Positions 23,301-36,600 of a stretch of DNA of 64,000 nucleotides are shown here, piece after piece. Location of the stretch: contig NC_083655.1 in assembly GCF_963576545.1 (NCBI RefSeq), positions 16,816,204-16,880,203 of the forward strand, given 5' to 3'. The notes below the pieces were generated by a model that ran no database searches, was not told the origin of the DNA, and was given only the letters and a program-made list of their open reading frames with translations. Source of the DNA: Limanda limanda (Eukaryota > Chordata > Actinopteri > Pleuronectiformes > Pleuronectidae). The position numbers and the translations under genes were made by a program. The stretch's first letter is position 1; each line of letters opens with the position of its first letter.

Positions 23301-24402
23301 CATGTGCAGTGTAACAAAAATAAGATGACAGCCTCGACAACGTGACTGAACTTGACCCAAACCTGAATATTATTGCAAAATTTGAAAAAAAAAAGAACTC
23401 GGCCAGACTCGTTGGCTTCCATTAGGCTCCGGCATTTAGATGCTAATGTAAATTAGATTGCTCTTTTACCTCCACCTGTATTCTGCTTGACTCTAAAGTC
23501 TTTATCCACTTCTTATCATGCACAACCTGCACTGCTTTGCAAAAACATTTGTTGCATGTTTTCGACCTGTTGTGACAATTCTTCAATGCCTTTTATTCTT
23601 GCACTCGTTGCTCTTATAGCTGCCAATAACATCAGTGATCTACAGACGCAATCTCCTCCCTGAGCTCCCTGTAACAAGTCTGTTCCCTGATCTTCTCCGG
23701 GGACACTTGACGGCTTTATCACAGTCCCAGAGGAGACCAGGCAGGCAGCATCAATCACCCACTCAAGTGCCATTAACTTCAGAGTCAATCTGGGCTACAG
23801 TATGCACAGTCATGAAGGATTAATGCTAAATAGCTTTTCAGCTTCCTTATCCAGTTTTTTTTCTCATGACAAGGCTATTATATTTAGCCCTTGGCCAGTG
23901 AAGAAATAAGTGAGTATTCACCACGTTTTTTTCCTTTCTGGACTGCCTTGTTGGCAAAAACACAAAACGCCACGAGGACGTGACCTGGAGGTTCAGCTCT
24001 TTACCCACCCACATCTTGTTCACTATCAGCTACATAAAACAAAAGCCTACGAAAACACAGTGTCTCCACCTAATCCATAATTTGTGGCTTTGACTCTTTA
24101 AATATCTGCATCTCCAGATCCCTTTGTCCTCCACTTTCCCACAGCTACTCCTTAAATCCCATAATTGCCCATTTTCCCTCCCAAAATTCCACAAATGCAG
24201 GCTTGCGGAGATGTCACAGCGCAGGCAAGTTATTGACATACACAGATGCAGAATATATCTAGTGGAGAACAGTTCATGAAAACAAAGTTCTCATAGCTCC
24301 ATCCTTTCTTTTATTTGACTGTACATCAGCAGCATATGATGAGCATGTGCGCTCTGGTTCCTGCATGTCTGAAGACAAGGCCATGAAATAAGGATTTATC
24401 GT

Positions 24403-24418
24403 CCCCCCCCCCCCCCCC
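24403..24418. repeat. Poly-C tract
   Basis: Sixteen consecutive C residues in intron 1; prone to length variation and sequencing error. Confidence 0.9.
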
Positions 24419-27400
24419 AGCCCATACACATGCACTTGACATCATAAAATGGTCAAAGCCCAGCAGTCGACTTAACATTGTCTTTGCCTATAATGTGGAA
24501 ATAATTAAACTAACTGTAAGACTAAGATGATGGAACATTTCAAATTCTTTGATTTTATGGAATTAAAGGTATCGATGTGTATAGGTATTTACAGGATCAG
24601 ATTGTATGCTGTGCACTGTATCTACCTGTAACACTACTGCTTTACTCCTTTACACTTCTATTAACAGCAGGCTTTCTAAATGCTAACTTTTCTAAGAATA
24701 AGGTTAGAACATTTTCCATAAACTATGAAGCCGTTGGTTAATTTGATGATTTAAAGGAGTTCATGCCTTTTCCAGTCTTAATGCCAAGTGCAGAGTACAG
24801 ACATGAAACTGACATGAAATCTACTCATCTAGGTCTTGGCGAGAAAGCAAATTGTGGTGTTAATAAATGTCGGACTATTTCTATAATGGAGTTAGTCTTG
24901 ACTTTACATCTTTAAAGTCCATATTTAACATGTTCAGTCTAAGTTTTGGTTTCATTTTGAGGCGTATTATTGTCTTGTGTCAGATCACACATTTTCCTTT
25001 ATGGCAGACCAGGTCCCTGTGTGTCGTTAACTTAACTTCCAGCAAATGAATCCACCCATAGTTCATGAGTTTTTCATTTTTGTAATTATCAGTGTAAGAA
25101 AGTGCAATTACACCCACTTTGATTCAAAATTACACAACAAAGAATGAAATTTTGAACGGGGATAATCTGTTGTTACCTGGGAAAGAAAATGATATACAGC
25201 GACATGACACAGCACAGAGAGAAATGGAAAACCAAGATCTGCACTTAACTGCATTTCAGCTTTTTGGTCCCACAATATAAAAGTCACACCTAGCAAACTT
25301 CCAGTTTCTGACCCCTATTCTCAGGCTTCTCGTCTCTCACAGGCTCCTTGTCAGTTCAAAGCAAATTGGGTATTGAGTAACTTTTAGTTCTGCGTGGTGA
25401 AAAATAAGGGAAATCTGCTTGATTCAGCACAGTTGAAGAGGTCAGGACAGACAAGTTTCTGCTGCACGACAAAGTTGAGCAACTGAGAATCTGCTTGTGT
25501 GTTTGTTTTAAACCAGTTCATTTTTAGGGAAAGCGAATACGAAAAAATGCTTCCAGTTGGTTACATCTGTTTCTGGAGTTGAAACCATGAGGCTCTTGGC
25601 CTTTTTATAGAAGGAACAGGCAGCATTGTAATTTAGAAAGTTTTTAACTGCATGTCTTATATCTACGCTATAATGGAATGAGCAGCTCAGTTTGCTTTCA
25701 AATGTAGTGCTTCAAACACCGTTTGTCTCCTCTGGGAATTGTTAGCCTTCAGTCTTTCCATCCTAATCTATTCTTAGGCGAGGACCTAACATGAGCCTCT
25801 GCCAGTGCAGCACTACAGAAACACACTGCAAATGGAGAAAGCGGGAAGTACCTTTTGGAAGGGTTGTCTGCGTTCATTAGCTCACTACACTCTACCGCTC
25901 ACTGGTTACGTGATGAAGAGGAGCTGTAGGATGAGGGGATGTTATGTGATTGATGGTAACTGAGCACAAGTGGGTTTATGGTTCAGCTGTGGTCAAGCAG
26001 CAGTGATTTTTCTTCGAGGTCATTTTCTTACAAAGCAGGGGAAGAAGTAGAGACGTGTGGACTCAGTAACCTCTCATCCTCTTGTTCTTTTTCCTGTGGT
26101 TTTTCCAATAATTAGTTTTCCCTTACTTGAATCTTGATCTCTTGCTTTACTTCATCCCCTTCCTCTCCCTTTCTTTCTTCTTTCAGCTGGCTTAGCATCA
26201 TCCTTTCTTTTGTGCTAACACCTTTCAGTGGAACTTTTCCCCTCGCAAATCTGAGAGTAAAACATCACACGCCCTCCAAAGAGTCACGAGTTGAAATTTG
26301 CCCAAGCATCCAGAAAAGATGTTCATCACCCAGCATGCACTGCACTCTTCCTACTGAAGTGATTTACTCAATCCTTTGAGCTTCTGGCTCTTGAAACAGG
26401 ACATGTTAAATCAGGACAGGACTTCAGGTAGGGTCTGCAATTCATAGCTCCAGCAGCAGTAAGAGAACAAGCAGGGGTGCTTGCAGCACACGAATTGTGC
26501 AGAGCAAAATAGCCTCTAATTTCCCACGGAGGTTGGTCAAGTAAATGGTAGTCCAGAAGTAGACCAGTAGTTAAATACTAATCTAAAAGGCTGCTGCAGA
26601 GATCTTATCGAGCTGTGTCAGTGTACGTATAGTTCAGTCAGTGTAGTTTATTTTGGGTGCTCTATACACTGTTGACTACAAGGTTTAAGTGTTGACTTTC
26701 AGTTTTAAAGGTGTTTGAAAATGTTCCCGTTCACATTACATGAACAGTCCAGGATTGGTAAGCACGAGTATCTTTAACATACCGAAAGGGGACCTAGGTG
26801 TTTTAAGGCCGAACATTGGGGGGTTCTTGACTCTGAAAGTCACTTGAAGTGGCAACAACCCCACAACAAATGACGCTGCTTTTATTGCAGGCCCGACAGA
26901 CCCTCATCAGGGAAGGTGTCTGGTCTATATTATATACAATGCAGTCTATCACTATTATGTTCATATAACAATGATACACTGGAATGGATTTGAAATATCA
27001 ACTAGGATTACTACATTTAGGTTCATGTTTATCAGTCATATTCAATTTTGGGGTGTTTGTACAAAAAGGTCTACGGTTCCTACACTGTTCACCGAAACTG
27101 GATGTTAATGCCCTCAAAGTAAGGACTTTAACCTCATTGGGCTCCATGTATAATCCAGTGTACTAGATTACTGAGTCAATACAACACACATTTTGTAACT
27201 GTACAACAAATATGTGAAGACTGGACTGTAGGTTTGACATTGGTACAGTTATGTGGCTTGGCATAACGGTCAATGTCAAAGGGAGTATGTGACTACTTCC
27301 TTGCAACCCGTCTGGCTGACAGGCTCTGGCTAGCTTTGACTGTCATTTGAACTTCAGTATTCATTTGAATGTTAGCAGAGACAATGGCACCTCCACGAGT

Positions 27401-28636
27401 TCCATATCTTTCCCGGGACTCCCTTTCATCACGTTCAAGCTAAGATGACTTCAGGGCTGTAAACAGAAAGGTGTACAGAAGGTCTACAGAAAGGCAAATG
27501 GTAGGGAGGGCACAAGCATGCATGCAAAGATTTGTGACTGCTGAGGACAAAGCATCCGCCACACTGGACGCTCAGTTGAATGCATTGGGTTTGAGTGTTG
27601 CACACAAAGCTGGGAGAATATCTGGCAGTAGATGCTACTCTCAGCAATTCAAGCAGGCCCCATGCCATAATGGTAACTGCCAAGGTCTGAGTGTGCCATA
27701 GCCATGCCAAGCCATTGCATGCCTGGTTTTCCAGCTCCATATATTATATTCTGCGTTGGGGATTTCTGGGTCAGGGTCAGTTCCTCTTGTCATTGGTAAT
27801 GTGGTTTTAATAGTTGATACAAATTTGTGTGTTAATTTATGGTTTTGCTTTGTTTATACACCACTGTTGGAGTTAAATGAAATTTCTTTTGTTGTCAAAA
27901 CAGTCACAGATTTAGCAGGACCTGAAACAATGTTGGAGGGAGAACACAGTGAATTACTGGGTGTGTTTATATGCAAGAGTGTATTTGTGAGAGTTCTTTG
28001 TGTCTTTTCTTGAAGGGATATTGTGCCACTGACCATGGTGACTTATCAAACATGAGTTCTTGATAGCTGCTGGCTTCTCCCTAGACACGGCCTTGTGTTG
28101 GTCAAGACTTCGTATTGTTAAACCACTGGTTCAGATAATCCTGGTAATGATTAGCCTGAACCGTTAGAAGCCGGATAATGGAACCAAAGCACTGCACGTC
28201 ATCTTGCACAAGTTAGATGTGTGTTTGTTTTTCGGCTACCACTCATAACTTCAGTAATGTCAGACCTCAAAGATAATTAAGAAAGCCACCAAAATGTCCT
28301 TATGTGTCTGTATTTTCGAAATGAAAGAGGTCTTTGTTTAGTCTTTATAAACACAAAACATTTGGATTTTGACTGTTTGAGGGGCCCTTTTACTTTTTAT
28401 TAAGTAAACATTGTGGCAAACTAAAAGGAAATCCTGATTGGAGGTTTTGTTGAGATCAGATTATGTATAGAGCCTTTATGGAGTTAGAAATTACACCTTA
28501 ACAGCTCTGCCTTTTAACAAGATGTCATTACTTGCTATTAGCCAACGAGAACTGACTTATCATAGAAGAAAAATCATGAGAGCAGATGCTGGTTTTCCTT
28601 GTAAACACTACATGTCGTGAGAATGTGGATGTGTGG

Positions 28637-28708
28637 GACCTCGTGGCGCAACGGTAGCGCGTCTGACTCCAGATCAGAAGGTTGCGTGTTCAAATCACGT
28701 CGAGGTCA
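28637..28708 (+). tRNA. tRNA-Trp(CCA), intact, in pard3 intron 1
   Basis: 72 nt. Acceptor GACCTCG/CGAGGTC is fully Watson-Crick paired, anticodon CCA, A and B boxes intact, discriminator A. TTTTT begins four bases past the 3' end (GGCTTTTTAAG). Same strand as pard3. It faces the minus-strand copy at 28884 (convergent pair, 175-base gap). Confidence 0.95.
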
Positions 28709-28883
28709 GGCTTTTTAAGACATTACCATAGCATTTGGCAAATAAACAAAGCTCTGTATATTCTTCACGGCAGAATCTCAAATTAAAATAACAGTCAAAT
28801 GACATATTGTGAAGTCTGCTGATGAACTGTCAGAGTCAAATATTTCATATTACCTGTACACTACGGGATATTTCCTAAAACTC

Positions 28884-28955
28884 TGACCCCGACGTGATTT
28901 GAACACGCAACCTTCTGATCTGGAGTCAGACGCGCTACCGTTGCGCCACGAGGTC
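28884..28955 (-). tRNA. tRNA-Trp(CCA), intact, antisense in pard3 intron 1
   Basis: 72 nt with acceptor GACCTCG/CGGGGTC and all arms intact. Downstream on the minus strand GAGTTTTAGG gives a T4 terminator. Likely functional. Confidence 0.95.
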
Positions 28956-29914
28956 CCACGCTTCCACACTGCATGAAAAGAAGCGTTTGTGTCAATCTGT
29001 GTCGCAGAGAAGTGTTGGCACATCCTTCGGTTAACGACTTTCACACGTATCTGCAGGCAGCAAAGGAAACGCTCAGGGTTCCTGCAGTTGTCAAGCCTGT
29101 GAGCTGTTGAGATTTGACCCCCCCTGCTCCAACTCCTACAGGACGCTTTCACATGCAAATGACAATGCTCTGAGCTTCACAAATGCAAATCAGTTTCCCT
29201 GAGAGCAGATAACACCAATATGTAAGAGGCACCAACAAACTATCTGGCTGAGTAAACCAGGCTTAAAATAAATATTAAACCTGAAATTTTAAATTGTTCT
29301 TAAGTAAGTAAGTGTGCTATAATGAATTATATTGTATACCACGAACAAAGGTCAATGCAGTCAAAAGAAATGAAACAATGCACTTTATTTCAAATTTTTA
29401 TTGTCATCCAATCCTAAATCTCAACAACTGTACAGAGTGGCATGATTACAGTCACTTTTTCAATTGTGCTGGTTAAATGCACAGAGGAAGTGTAAACCAC
29501 ACCTCTACCAGCAAATAAATTATGCTGGGTATGATCATCTGTGTCCTGTAAGCTCCAAACTTCTACTGGCTTTCCATAAAAATATCTGTCCTCCCAAAAT
29601 ACTGGCATCAAATTCACATGTCAATGGCAAACTAAGCTGTTCCATGAATTATAAATGGTACCTTTTCACCACTACTTTCAAAATTGCTATGAAACATTCA
29701 TTGATTTAATGATTTATTTTTTCAGTGTAATATTTAATCCCCCATGGACTGCACAGTGACAAAACACAGCAGCCGGCTGTTTGGATACAACATACATCTC
29801 CACTCAGTTTGATTATTATTTTAAATATAAAGGAGACACAATATAGAGCTTAAATTCCTTCATAATTTGAACTTCAATTGTCTAATTGTTGTTATTAAAC
29901 TTTCTCAGTATTCC

Positions 29915-29990
29915 ATTAAAACAGTCAACACTTTTATCCAAAGCGACTTACGATAAGTGCATTCAACTATAAGGTTACGAACACAGAACA
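29915..29990. repeat. Fragment of a dispersed teleost repeat
   Basis: CTTTTATCCAAAGCGACTTACGATAAGTGCATTCAACT is close to a repeat motif common in ray-finned fish genomes. It sits next to the GC-rich patch at 30000-30300. Class not determined. Confidence 0.5.
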
Positions 29991-29999
29991 GCGTGAATC

Positions 30000-30216
30000 A
30001 TGTGTGTAAATGTACTGAACACCGCTGCTCACGTCACCCGCTCGCGTCATCAGCTGATGGACTCGTCCAATCAGAGCCTCGTAAACGCCGTGCAGCAGCG
30101 TCGAGTGTCCCGCAGACAGGAAGCGGGTCGTGTTTAGCTTGTCCCGTACGAGTGACTCTGTCTTCGGGGTAAATAACTTGCTGAAGTCGACACGACACTG
30201 TTCCCTGGAGGAGAAG
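30000..30216 (+). promoter_or_regulatory. GC-rich CCAAT-box promoter-like region
   Basis: CpG-rich compared with the surrounding intron. It contains CACGTCACC near 30028, CCAATCAG at about 30068 in plus orientation and CGTACGAGTGACT near 30146. A CCAAT box 80-100 bases before a plausible start, followed by an ATG at 30217 and a GTGAGC donor at 30300, suggests a promoter read on the plus strand. Confidence 0.4.
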
Positions 30217-31185
30217 ATGAGTGCGTGTGGAGGCAGAGCCGCGGGCCCGGTGTGGACGAGTCGAGGCGGAGAAGACGGAAGCACAGTCCCTGAGTTACGG
30301 TGAGCTAGAGCCGCCATGCTAACCACTAAGCTAACCCTACATCTGAAAGCATGTCCGCCACTCTTTGGGATAGCGAGAAAGTTGCTAAAATACGAATACA
30401 GCATCGAGTGCTGGAGCAGATCTAGTGCATGTGTAAATATGTATGAATTACTTAGATGTAACAGTTTGTTCTCGTTAAGTTTTTTCATCAACGTGACTTT
30501 TTTCTGTATGTTTTCACAGCCTCAGCCCCCCCCCCCTCCACACACACACACACACACACAAACAAAGAGGCGTTAGGCTGAGACGCTGAAAGTCCGGATT
30601 TAAAGTGCAGAAAATTAAGCCATTGAATGTAAGTAACTGTTTTTGAATTGTTTTGGTGTTTTTTTGCTGTGGATCTTCCTATGGTGATGCAGCGCGGCTA
30701 TTTCCGTTTATTAATAATAAAGTCATGTTACATGTGTTGTTTTCCAGCTGCCTGTCCATGACGTACAAAGACACACTATGAGCCAGTATGATCCGACCAG
30801 ACCTTACATCAGCATTGAGGAGTTGTCGGAGAAGAAAGAGGGTAAGGTTATATTCATTAAATAATTTTCCAGTTACATGTAAAGGTGTATGTTGTAATTG
30901 AACTGTGCTAATTTTACTGAATGTGTTTACAGCTGATTGAAGCGGGACAGATGACATGGATCCATCCTTCCACAGCCAGGAGTGCACCGACCTGTGTCCC
31001 ACACTTCATATAAGACTGGAAGCTACACTGGATCTCACAGCTACACACCACAGACGTCTACACACTGGAGAAGAGTCCCACAAAGAAGTCATGACCCAGA
31101 GGCTGCAGAGAAACATTTCAAGCCTCATCTGAGTTTTTGTACAATATTTTTGCTGTATGTAAATAAAGCTTTCACTCCACATATA
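30217..31185 (+). other. Candidate small nested transcription unit (three exons)
   Basis: Proposed exon 1 ends at 30299 before GTGAGC. Exon 2 is 30748-30841 (acceptor TTGTTTTCCAG, donor GTAAGG). Exon 3 starts at 30933 (acceptor GTGTTTACAG), and AATAAA lies at 31162-31167. The ATG at 30217 gives only about 38 codons, starting MSACGGRAAG and ending in exon 2. A second ATG at 30778 opens MSQYDPTRPYISIEELSEKK and stops soon after the exon 3 junction. Neither is a family I recognise. It could be a micropeptide gene, a noncoding RNA or a decayed gene. Good splice and poly(A) signals are the only support. Confidence 0.3.
30541..30560. repeat. (CA)n microsatellite with preceding C-run
   Basis: A run of C followed by about ten CA units, within the candidate nested unit's first intron. 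Confidence 0.9.
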
Positions 31186-31339
31186 CCTTGTTCACATTTG
31201 TTCCCTGTACAATATGTTCACCTATAACATCAAGCATCACATGAATGTTTAGTTTTAATTAACTGCAGTGCTTTTGGTAAAGGCTTACTTATAAATAATA
31301 ATAAATATTAATATATACATTTTTATTATAAATATTGTG

Positions 31340-31662
31340 TGGGAGGGGCTTACCCCACGTGCGGAATGCTGTGACCCCACGTGTGCACTGCAATGACCCA
31401 TAAGGTGACCAATAGCAACACTTCTACCAACCAATCACGAGTGACATTAGTTTCAAGGGTCTGTGGTTTCCTCCAATGGTGAGTAGAGAGAGGTTCTAGC
31501 CAGCGGCTGGACTCCGATTCATATGCTAATTAGATCACACGTCGCGATCGGTCCGCGAGGCTCAGCGAGCCCCCCCGCGGCTCTCTCCTTTGTTCTCCAA
31601 ATCCCCCTTAAGGTCCGCAAACGCCGATAGACCCACCTTGTCTTCACTGGCGAACGCCGAGG
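31340..31662 (+). promoter_or_regulatory. Promoter-like patch: two E-boxes, three CCAAT boxes, candidate donor
   Basis: Two perfect CACGTG E-boxes (31356-31361 and 31378-31383) are followed by CCAAT at 31409, 31431 and 31473, then a CpG-rich stretch (CACACGTCGCGATCGGTCCGCG near 31540) and a possible splice donor GAG/GTAAC at 31662. This order fits a promoter plus first noncoding exon on the plus strand, possibly an alternative pard3 promoter or a separate RNA. Confidence 0.35.
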
Positions 31663-33146
31663 TAACATCATGGAAACAGTTGGTTACAGCAGGGGATTAG
31701 GCCTGTCCGTAGAGGTTCACTGTGACAATAATACTGCTTTTCGTCTAGTGCCACATCCTCACGTCATTTACTTTTTACAAGTGTTTACATTGTCAGACTA
31801 AATTGTGTCATCATCATTTTCTGTCGAAATGCTATAGCGCTGAATGATTCCAAGAAAAAAGTCGTCTTAAGGTGTTTGAAACAAGATTGGAATTATTTTT
31901 ATGCCATAATTCGCTATTATCCATTTTCTTATTTACCCAGAAGCGATCGTGCACCTTAACATCTTGAACACATAACACTTAGTTAGTTAACCACTTGATT
32001 TTTTGCTCTCCTGTCATATCACTCCTGCTTGCCCTACCTCACTCCATCCCTACACCATTCAACTCTTACACTCCGAGTTGTTATCGTAGATTAGTCACCA
32101 TAGAATAACAGGTAGGCTGTTGAAAATGTTACCATGAAACTCCTATCATGTAACTCTGACTGTTAACTGACCCAACACCTTTTCTATTGTAGGGTAAGGG
32201 GGAAAAATGGGCTCATGAAAACATATAATAACATAGGTTTTAGCTACTGATGCCAGTGGATGGGTTGGGAAACAAAGTAATCCATATTTAGATTATCTTA
32301 ATGGAACAACTGAGTAAGGGATCAAGCTGTTAAATCAAATGTCATTCAAGCAGAAAGGTCCAGCACTGTGTTTGCTAATACTGGCAATATGGAGAAGCAC
32401 TTCCCTTCCCAACACATTCTTAAAGACTGTTTTTACAGCTTTCACTGTCTTCACTTTACATGTCTTAACATGGAGGCCTCCTTTTTCTGCTCTTAAAATA
32501 CACAGACATTACTTTTCCATTCAGTAACGGTATAGGCTGCTGAAGCTCCATATTTGAGTCAAGGGAAGCTCCGATGTCTGGCACTGTGAAGAGATACTCT
32601 TTTTCCTTGCTTTTATGGATCCCAGTTGTAGTTATACAGTCATTTCCCAGACTCAGAGCTGTTCTTATGTCAGAAATAATCACATTGGTTGAGGTAAACT
32701 TCAATGGATGCAGCCAAGGAAGCAGCTTTGCAGATCAGGAAACGTTAATGGTTTCAGAAGTTTGATTATACAATGAACTTGAGGTCAGTTGGGTTGATCG
32801 ACAGCTTTTATCAGCATTTCTGTTCGGTAAAGAAATAGATATAGGTGCTACTTTTGCAGAGAGCTTTAATGTGTCTAAGCCAGAAGTTAAAAAAAACTCT
32901 TCTGATTTTCATATCAAGATTTACCACTGAGATTATTTCTAATCTCTGATCAACGAGCCTGAAGAGAGATGTTTGCAAAGCTAAAACTCAGATTCACCCT
33001 TGTTTAAGAGTTGTGGGACAATAATTTATGGTTAATATAATATGCTTGACTTGGAATGGACTGAAGTTGACCTCATCAAACCAGCAGCTCTGATGTGGAT
33101 AGCCAAATACATTTGCTTTACTTATCCATTCAATGTATATTGCTCC

Positions 33147-33636
33147 TTAAAGGGACTCTTACCTTTGTTGCATTTGAGAATTACAGCACATTCAAATCAT
33201 CCCGCCTTCCTCCAATGCCCCATCCCCTCGTTCCCATCCGCGGTGTTTTTTTGAAGAAACTTTATTTACAAGCAGACTTACAAGCTACTGCCTCCGCGCA
33301 CGCACGTGAGTTTTTTTTTACCAAAGCAATGGATTCGGTAAGTTATATACATTTACATTCACATGCCTTGATGACGCGGGCCCGAATGCGCCACAAGAAG
33401 CAGACGGAAAACCTGCATGTCCATGCAGCAAACAGACAGGTCTGTCGGCCAATAAGGTCCTTCGGTCCGAAGAATTTTATTGGTTGAAGTTTTCACTAAA
33501 TATTATGAGAGTGAAATAATTGTTTTTACTCCTGGTGGGTCTGTCTTGCATTTTAGAGTGTCATTACCTTATTAATACCAATTTAACCTTATCCAAAAAA
33601 AGTGTAAAAATGCAACAAAGGTAAGAGTCCCTTTAA
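33147..33636. mobile_element. TTAA-flanked MITE with ~25-bp inverted repeats
   Basis: About 490 bases bounded by TTAA at 33147-33150 and 33633-33636. Perfect inverted termini AGGGACTCTTACCTTTGTTG at the left and the complement at the right. TTAA target use suits piggyBac or Kolobok families. The 130-codon frame that starts at 33095 and runs into it is not conserved-looking. A different family from the array MITE. Confidence 0.8.
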
Positions 33637-36600
33637 GGCTGCATTATAGGGTAAATTATATTGTGTGTATAGACAAGATGTTACTCTGTAGATTTGTTCA
33701 ATTTGTTTTTTGATCAATAACTTAGCTGTTACTTTCTGAGGCAGTTTGTGTTATTCCTCTAGGTTTCCTCATCCCACGTCTTCGTGAGATGACAGCTCGT
33801 GCTTCCAGCTGGATCAGGCTCTGAGCAAGTTGTAGCAGAGGCCAACTATGTGGTTCGCAGTGTTTCAACATGCAAGCCATGCCAGGCCCTCTTGGGTGTG
33901 ATCCTCTGTTTTGTCAACAGCTTATTGCATTTGAAGCCTTTGGAGTATTTACATTTATACACAATGCATGATGGTATATATTGCTAGGGTAGTGACCATG
34001 GGTTGTACAACACTTTTCATGATGCATTGTGGGAAACAATGAGTGCACTATATGGAGTATCTAAAACGTTTGAGAGTCAAACTGGTAAATCACTAAACAT
34101 TCAGACCAACTTTTCACTACAGAGAAATCACAGGTTTATTTACGATCTATCGTGGAACTAATTGTTTTTACTGTGTCTTTTCCATTTAGTTGTGTCAGTG
34201 AGCATGACAGTGGGCTAGCATTCACTATACCAGGCCCACAAGTGAGTACAGCTAAATGGAATGCAGCCCTTAATACCTAATTCAATACAGCTGTGCTTTT
34301 CCTGCATTGGTGGCGCTTCATAAACTAGCTACGGCTAACATGTTAGCAAACAACACATCCAGGACAAACAGAGCTATATTCACCTGAAGATGTTTTTCTG
34401 CCCAACTGACACATGTAAGTGAAATATTCGCTCTTTATTCTTTCCACCAAAACTGAGAAAAATACATGGCTTTTTAGCTTGTTAGGTGTGGACTTTCTTC
34501 ACCAGCTAGCTAGCTAAAGGCTAACCTTTTTTTTGCTGTGTGTGAGCGAGCAGCCTGTTGCTACAAAGGTGCTAGCTGAGAGATGCTAAAAGGCTGCGTT
34601 AAGCTCAAGCCAGCATGTGATAATTCTTTGTTTGTTTGTTTGTTTTACTGTGAGCAACAACCTCTGTCACTGACATTTATTTTACTGTTGTCGTTTTAAA
34701 ACACTTAGTTTGTTACACACAGTGGCAGGTTGTTTTTACACAAGCTGCTGCAGCCGGTGGATTTTGTATCTCCTGGCAGCTAGCGTCCCTCTGGCTTGTC
34801 TTTGACCTGTGTATCCTCTGTGTTATCTTGCCCAGCATGACTCCCATCTCCTCCTCAGGAAACGGGGTCAGATAGGGTATCTGTCCGTGTCATTTGTCTT
34901 TCTCAATCCTCTGCGCCTTCGAACCTGTCAAACAACTTTCTTTGCACAGGTTATAATTTCAACCTTGACAAAAGCCTGACAAATGTGTAACTCCCTGAGG
35001 AGTTTTTACTGGCAGGTTTGTGTAGACTCAGTAAACACAGATGTGTTTAACATTACGTGTACCACGCTACATGTTGTTTGCCTGTGGTGTTCCCCTACAC
35101 ATTTAGTGCCTTGCTCAGCAACAGTCACGCAGGGCAGACCCTCTGCCAGAGGCACCGTCTTTAAAAACTAAATTAGGATAAAGAATGATTTGGTAAATTG
35201 CATTTCCTGCTTCACGAGTTGTTATATATTTTTTTAAACGCTTTGTGCAAACATGTACGATTTGCAAAAAAAATGTCATGTATAAAATCACTATGCTCTC
35301 GTGGCTTTGTCTGTCATTGGCTTTTGATCCCTCTAATGCACCCTGGGTCTTTCAACCCGTGAGCACTATGCACACAAAGGCATTTCTTTCAATGCATAAA
35401 GTAAATAACTGTGGTTGTCAGTAGTTGCAATGAGCTTTTATCAAAAAACAACCAAATCTAAACCCTATCAGCCAATGTTAATCCAGTGCCTGTTTGACAT
35501 CATTGTATTTTGTGTATCAGTGGACTCACTTACCCTTTAATACTTGTACTAACTGTAATGATTTAGGCTACATCATGTCCTGATGCCCTTTTAATCCAGC
35601 GACCGATGTGTTGAGTAGCCTACCTAAAGTAAAATAAGTAAAATATCTTATTCTGAAGGGCTTTTCAACCCCCTTTTTGTATTTTAAAATGGGTTTAGCT
35701 TAAGGATATTATTATCATGATTCATTCAGTATTCATTATCAGCAAGAGCTTAATTTTTCATGCTGTTGATACAGCAGCTCCCCCAATGCAGTTAAGCCTA
35801 ATTAACTTACATGATACTGAAAAAAATCTTGACAAAAAGAAGTAACTAGTATCTTTAGAGCTGTGTATCTATTGAGCATATGAACTGTTCCCTTCCGATC
35901 TGGAATCTATCATGTTGGCGAGTAAAAAAACTGTTACATTTCTGCTATGAGTTACATGTTTAGCTCAGAGCACTATGCCAAAGCAATCATAACTCCTCTC
36001 TGTGATATATTATCTGTCTTTACACTTTGTTATTCTGAATGACACTGGCCTGTTGGCATCTGAAATAAGATATTACATTGACAAAAAAATACAGAATTCA
36101 CCTGTGATTACTGCTTCATTTAGCAGTTGTCCTCATGTATTCTGTGTTTTGGCTGATATATTAAGCTGAAGCAGTTAGTCTGGATTTTCCCAAACATCTG
36201 CCCACCCAGTTATCCTCTCTAACATCCAGACAGAAAAGGCGTGCCCAGGAGAAAATTAAATCCTTGATGTTTGAAGGGCTTAGGCGTTGGCGGGACTGGG
36301 ATATTGGACTTTGGGATATAACAGTCACTTGGGCTGATTTATTTTGAGTCAGGCAGTGGCATATGAACATTATGAAAGGGAAAGTTTGCTACTAGTTTAG
36401 CCTTTTTGTCATTAATGAATGCCAAAAGAAAGGTTTTTGTCAGGTTTTGTGCTCTGGAGCTAAAGTCTAAAAACTAAAGGCGCTTAAATCAGGATTTTTG
36501 GGGCCAGTCACTCACTTTTTACTCGAAGCTGTGTCAGCCAATATCAATCAGTTTTTAAATCCAGAAATCAGAATCACTCACAAATACATCAATAATAAGG

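Noticed and set aside
26760..26940. Possible transposon terminus around CAGGCCCGACAGACCCTCATCAGG
   Set aside because: I could not find a matching inverted end or a target duplication, so it was not called.
27435..27740. Overlapping ~100-codon minus-strand and 76-codon plus-strand frames
   Set aside because: Low-complexity intronic sequence with no splice context or family resemblance.
29967..30491. 174-codon minus-strand frame with internal MAALAHRNSG start in good Kozak context
   Set aside because: It crosses a CpG-rich region where stops are rare and ends in a dispersed repeat. No family was recognised. Plus-strand splice and poly(A) signals give a better, though still weak, explanation.
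33095..33487. 130-codon plus-strand frame
   Set aside because: Overlaps the TTAA MITE boundary and interior; no resemblance to a transposase or other protein.
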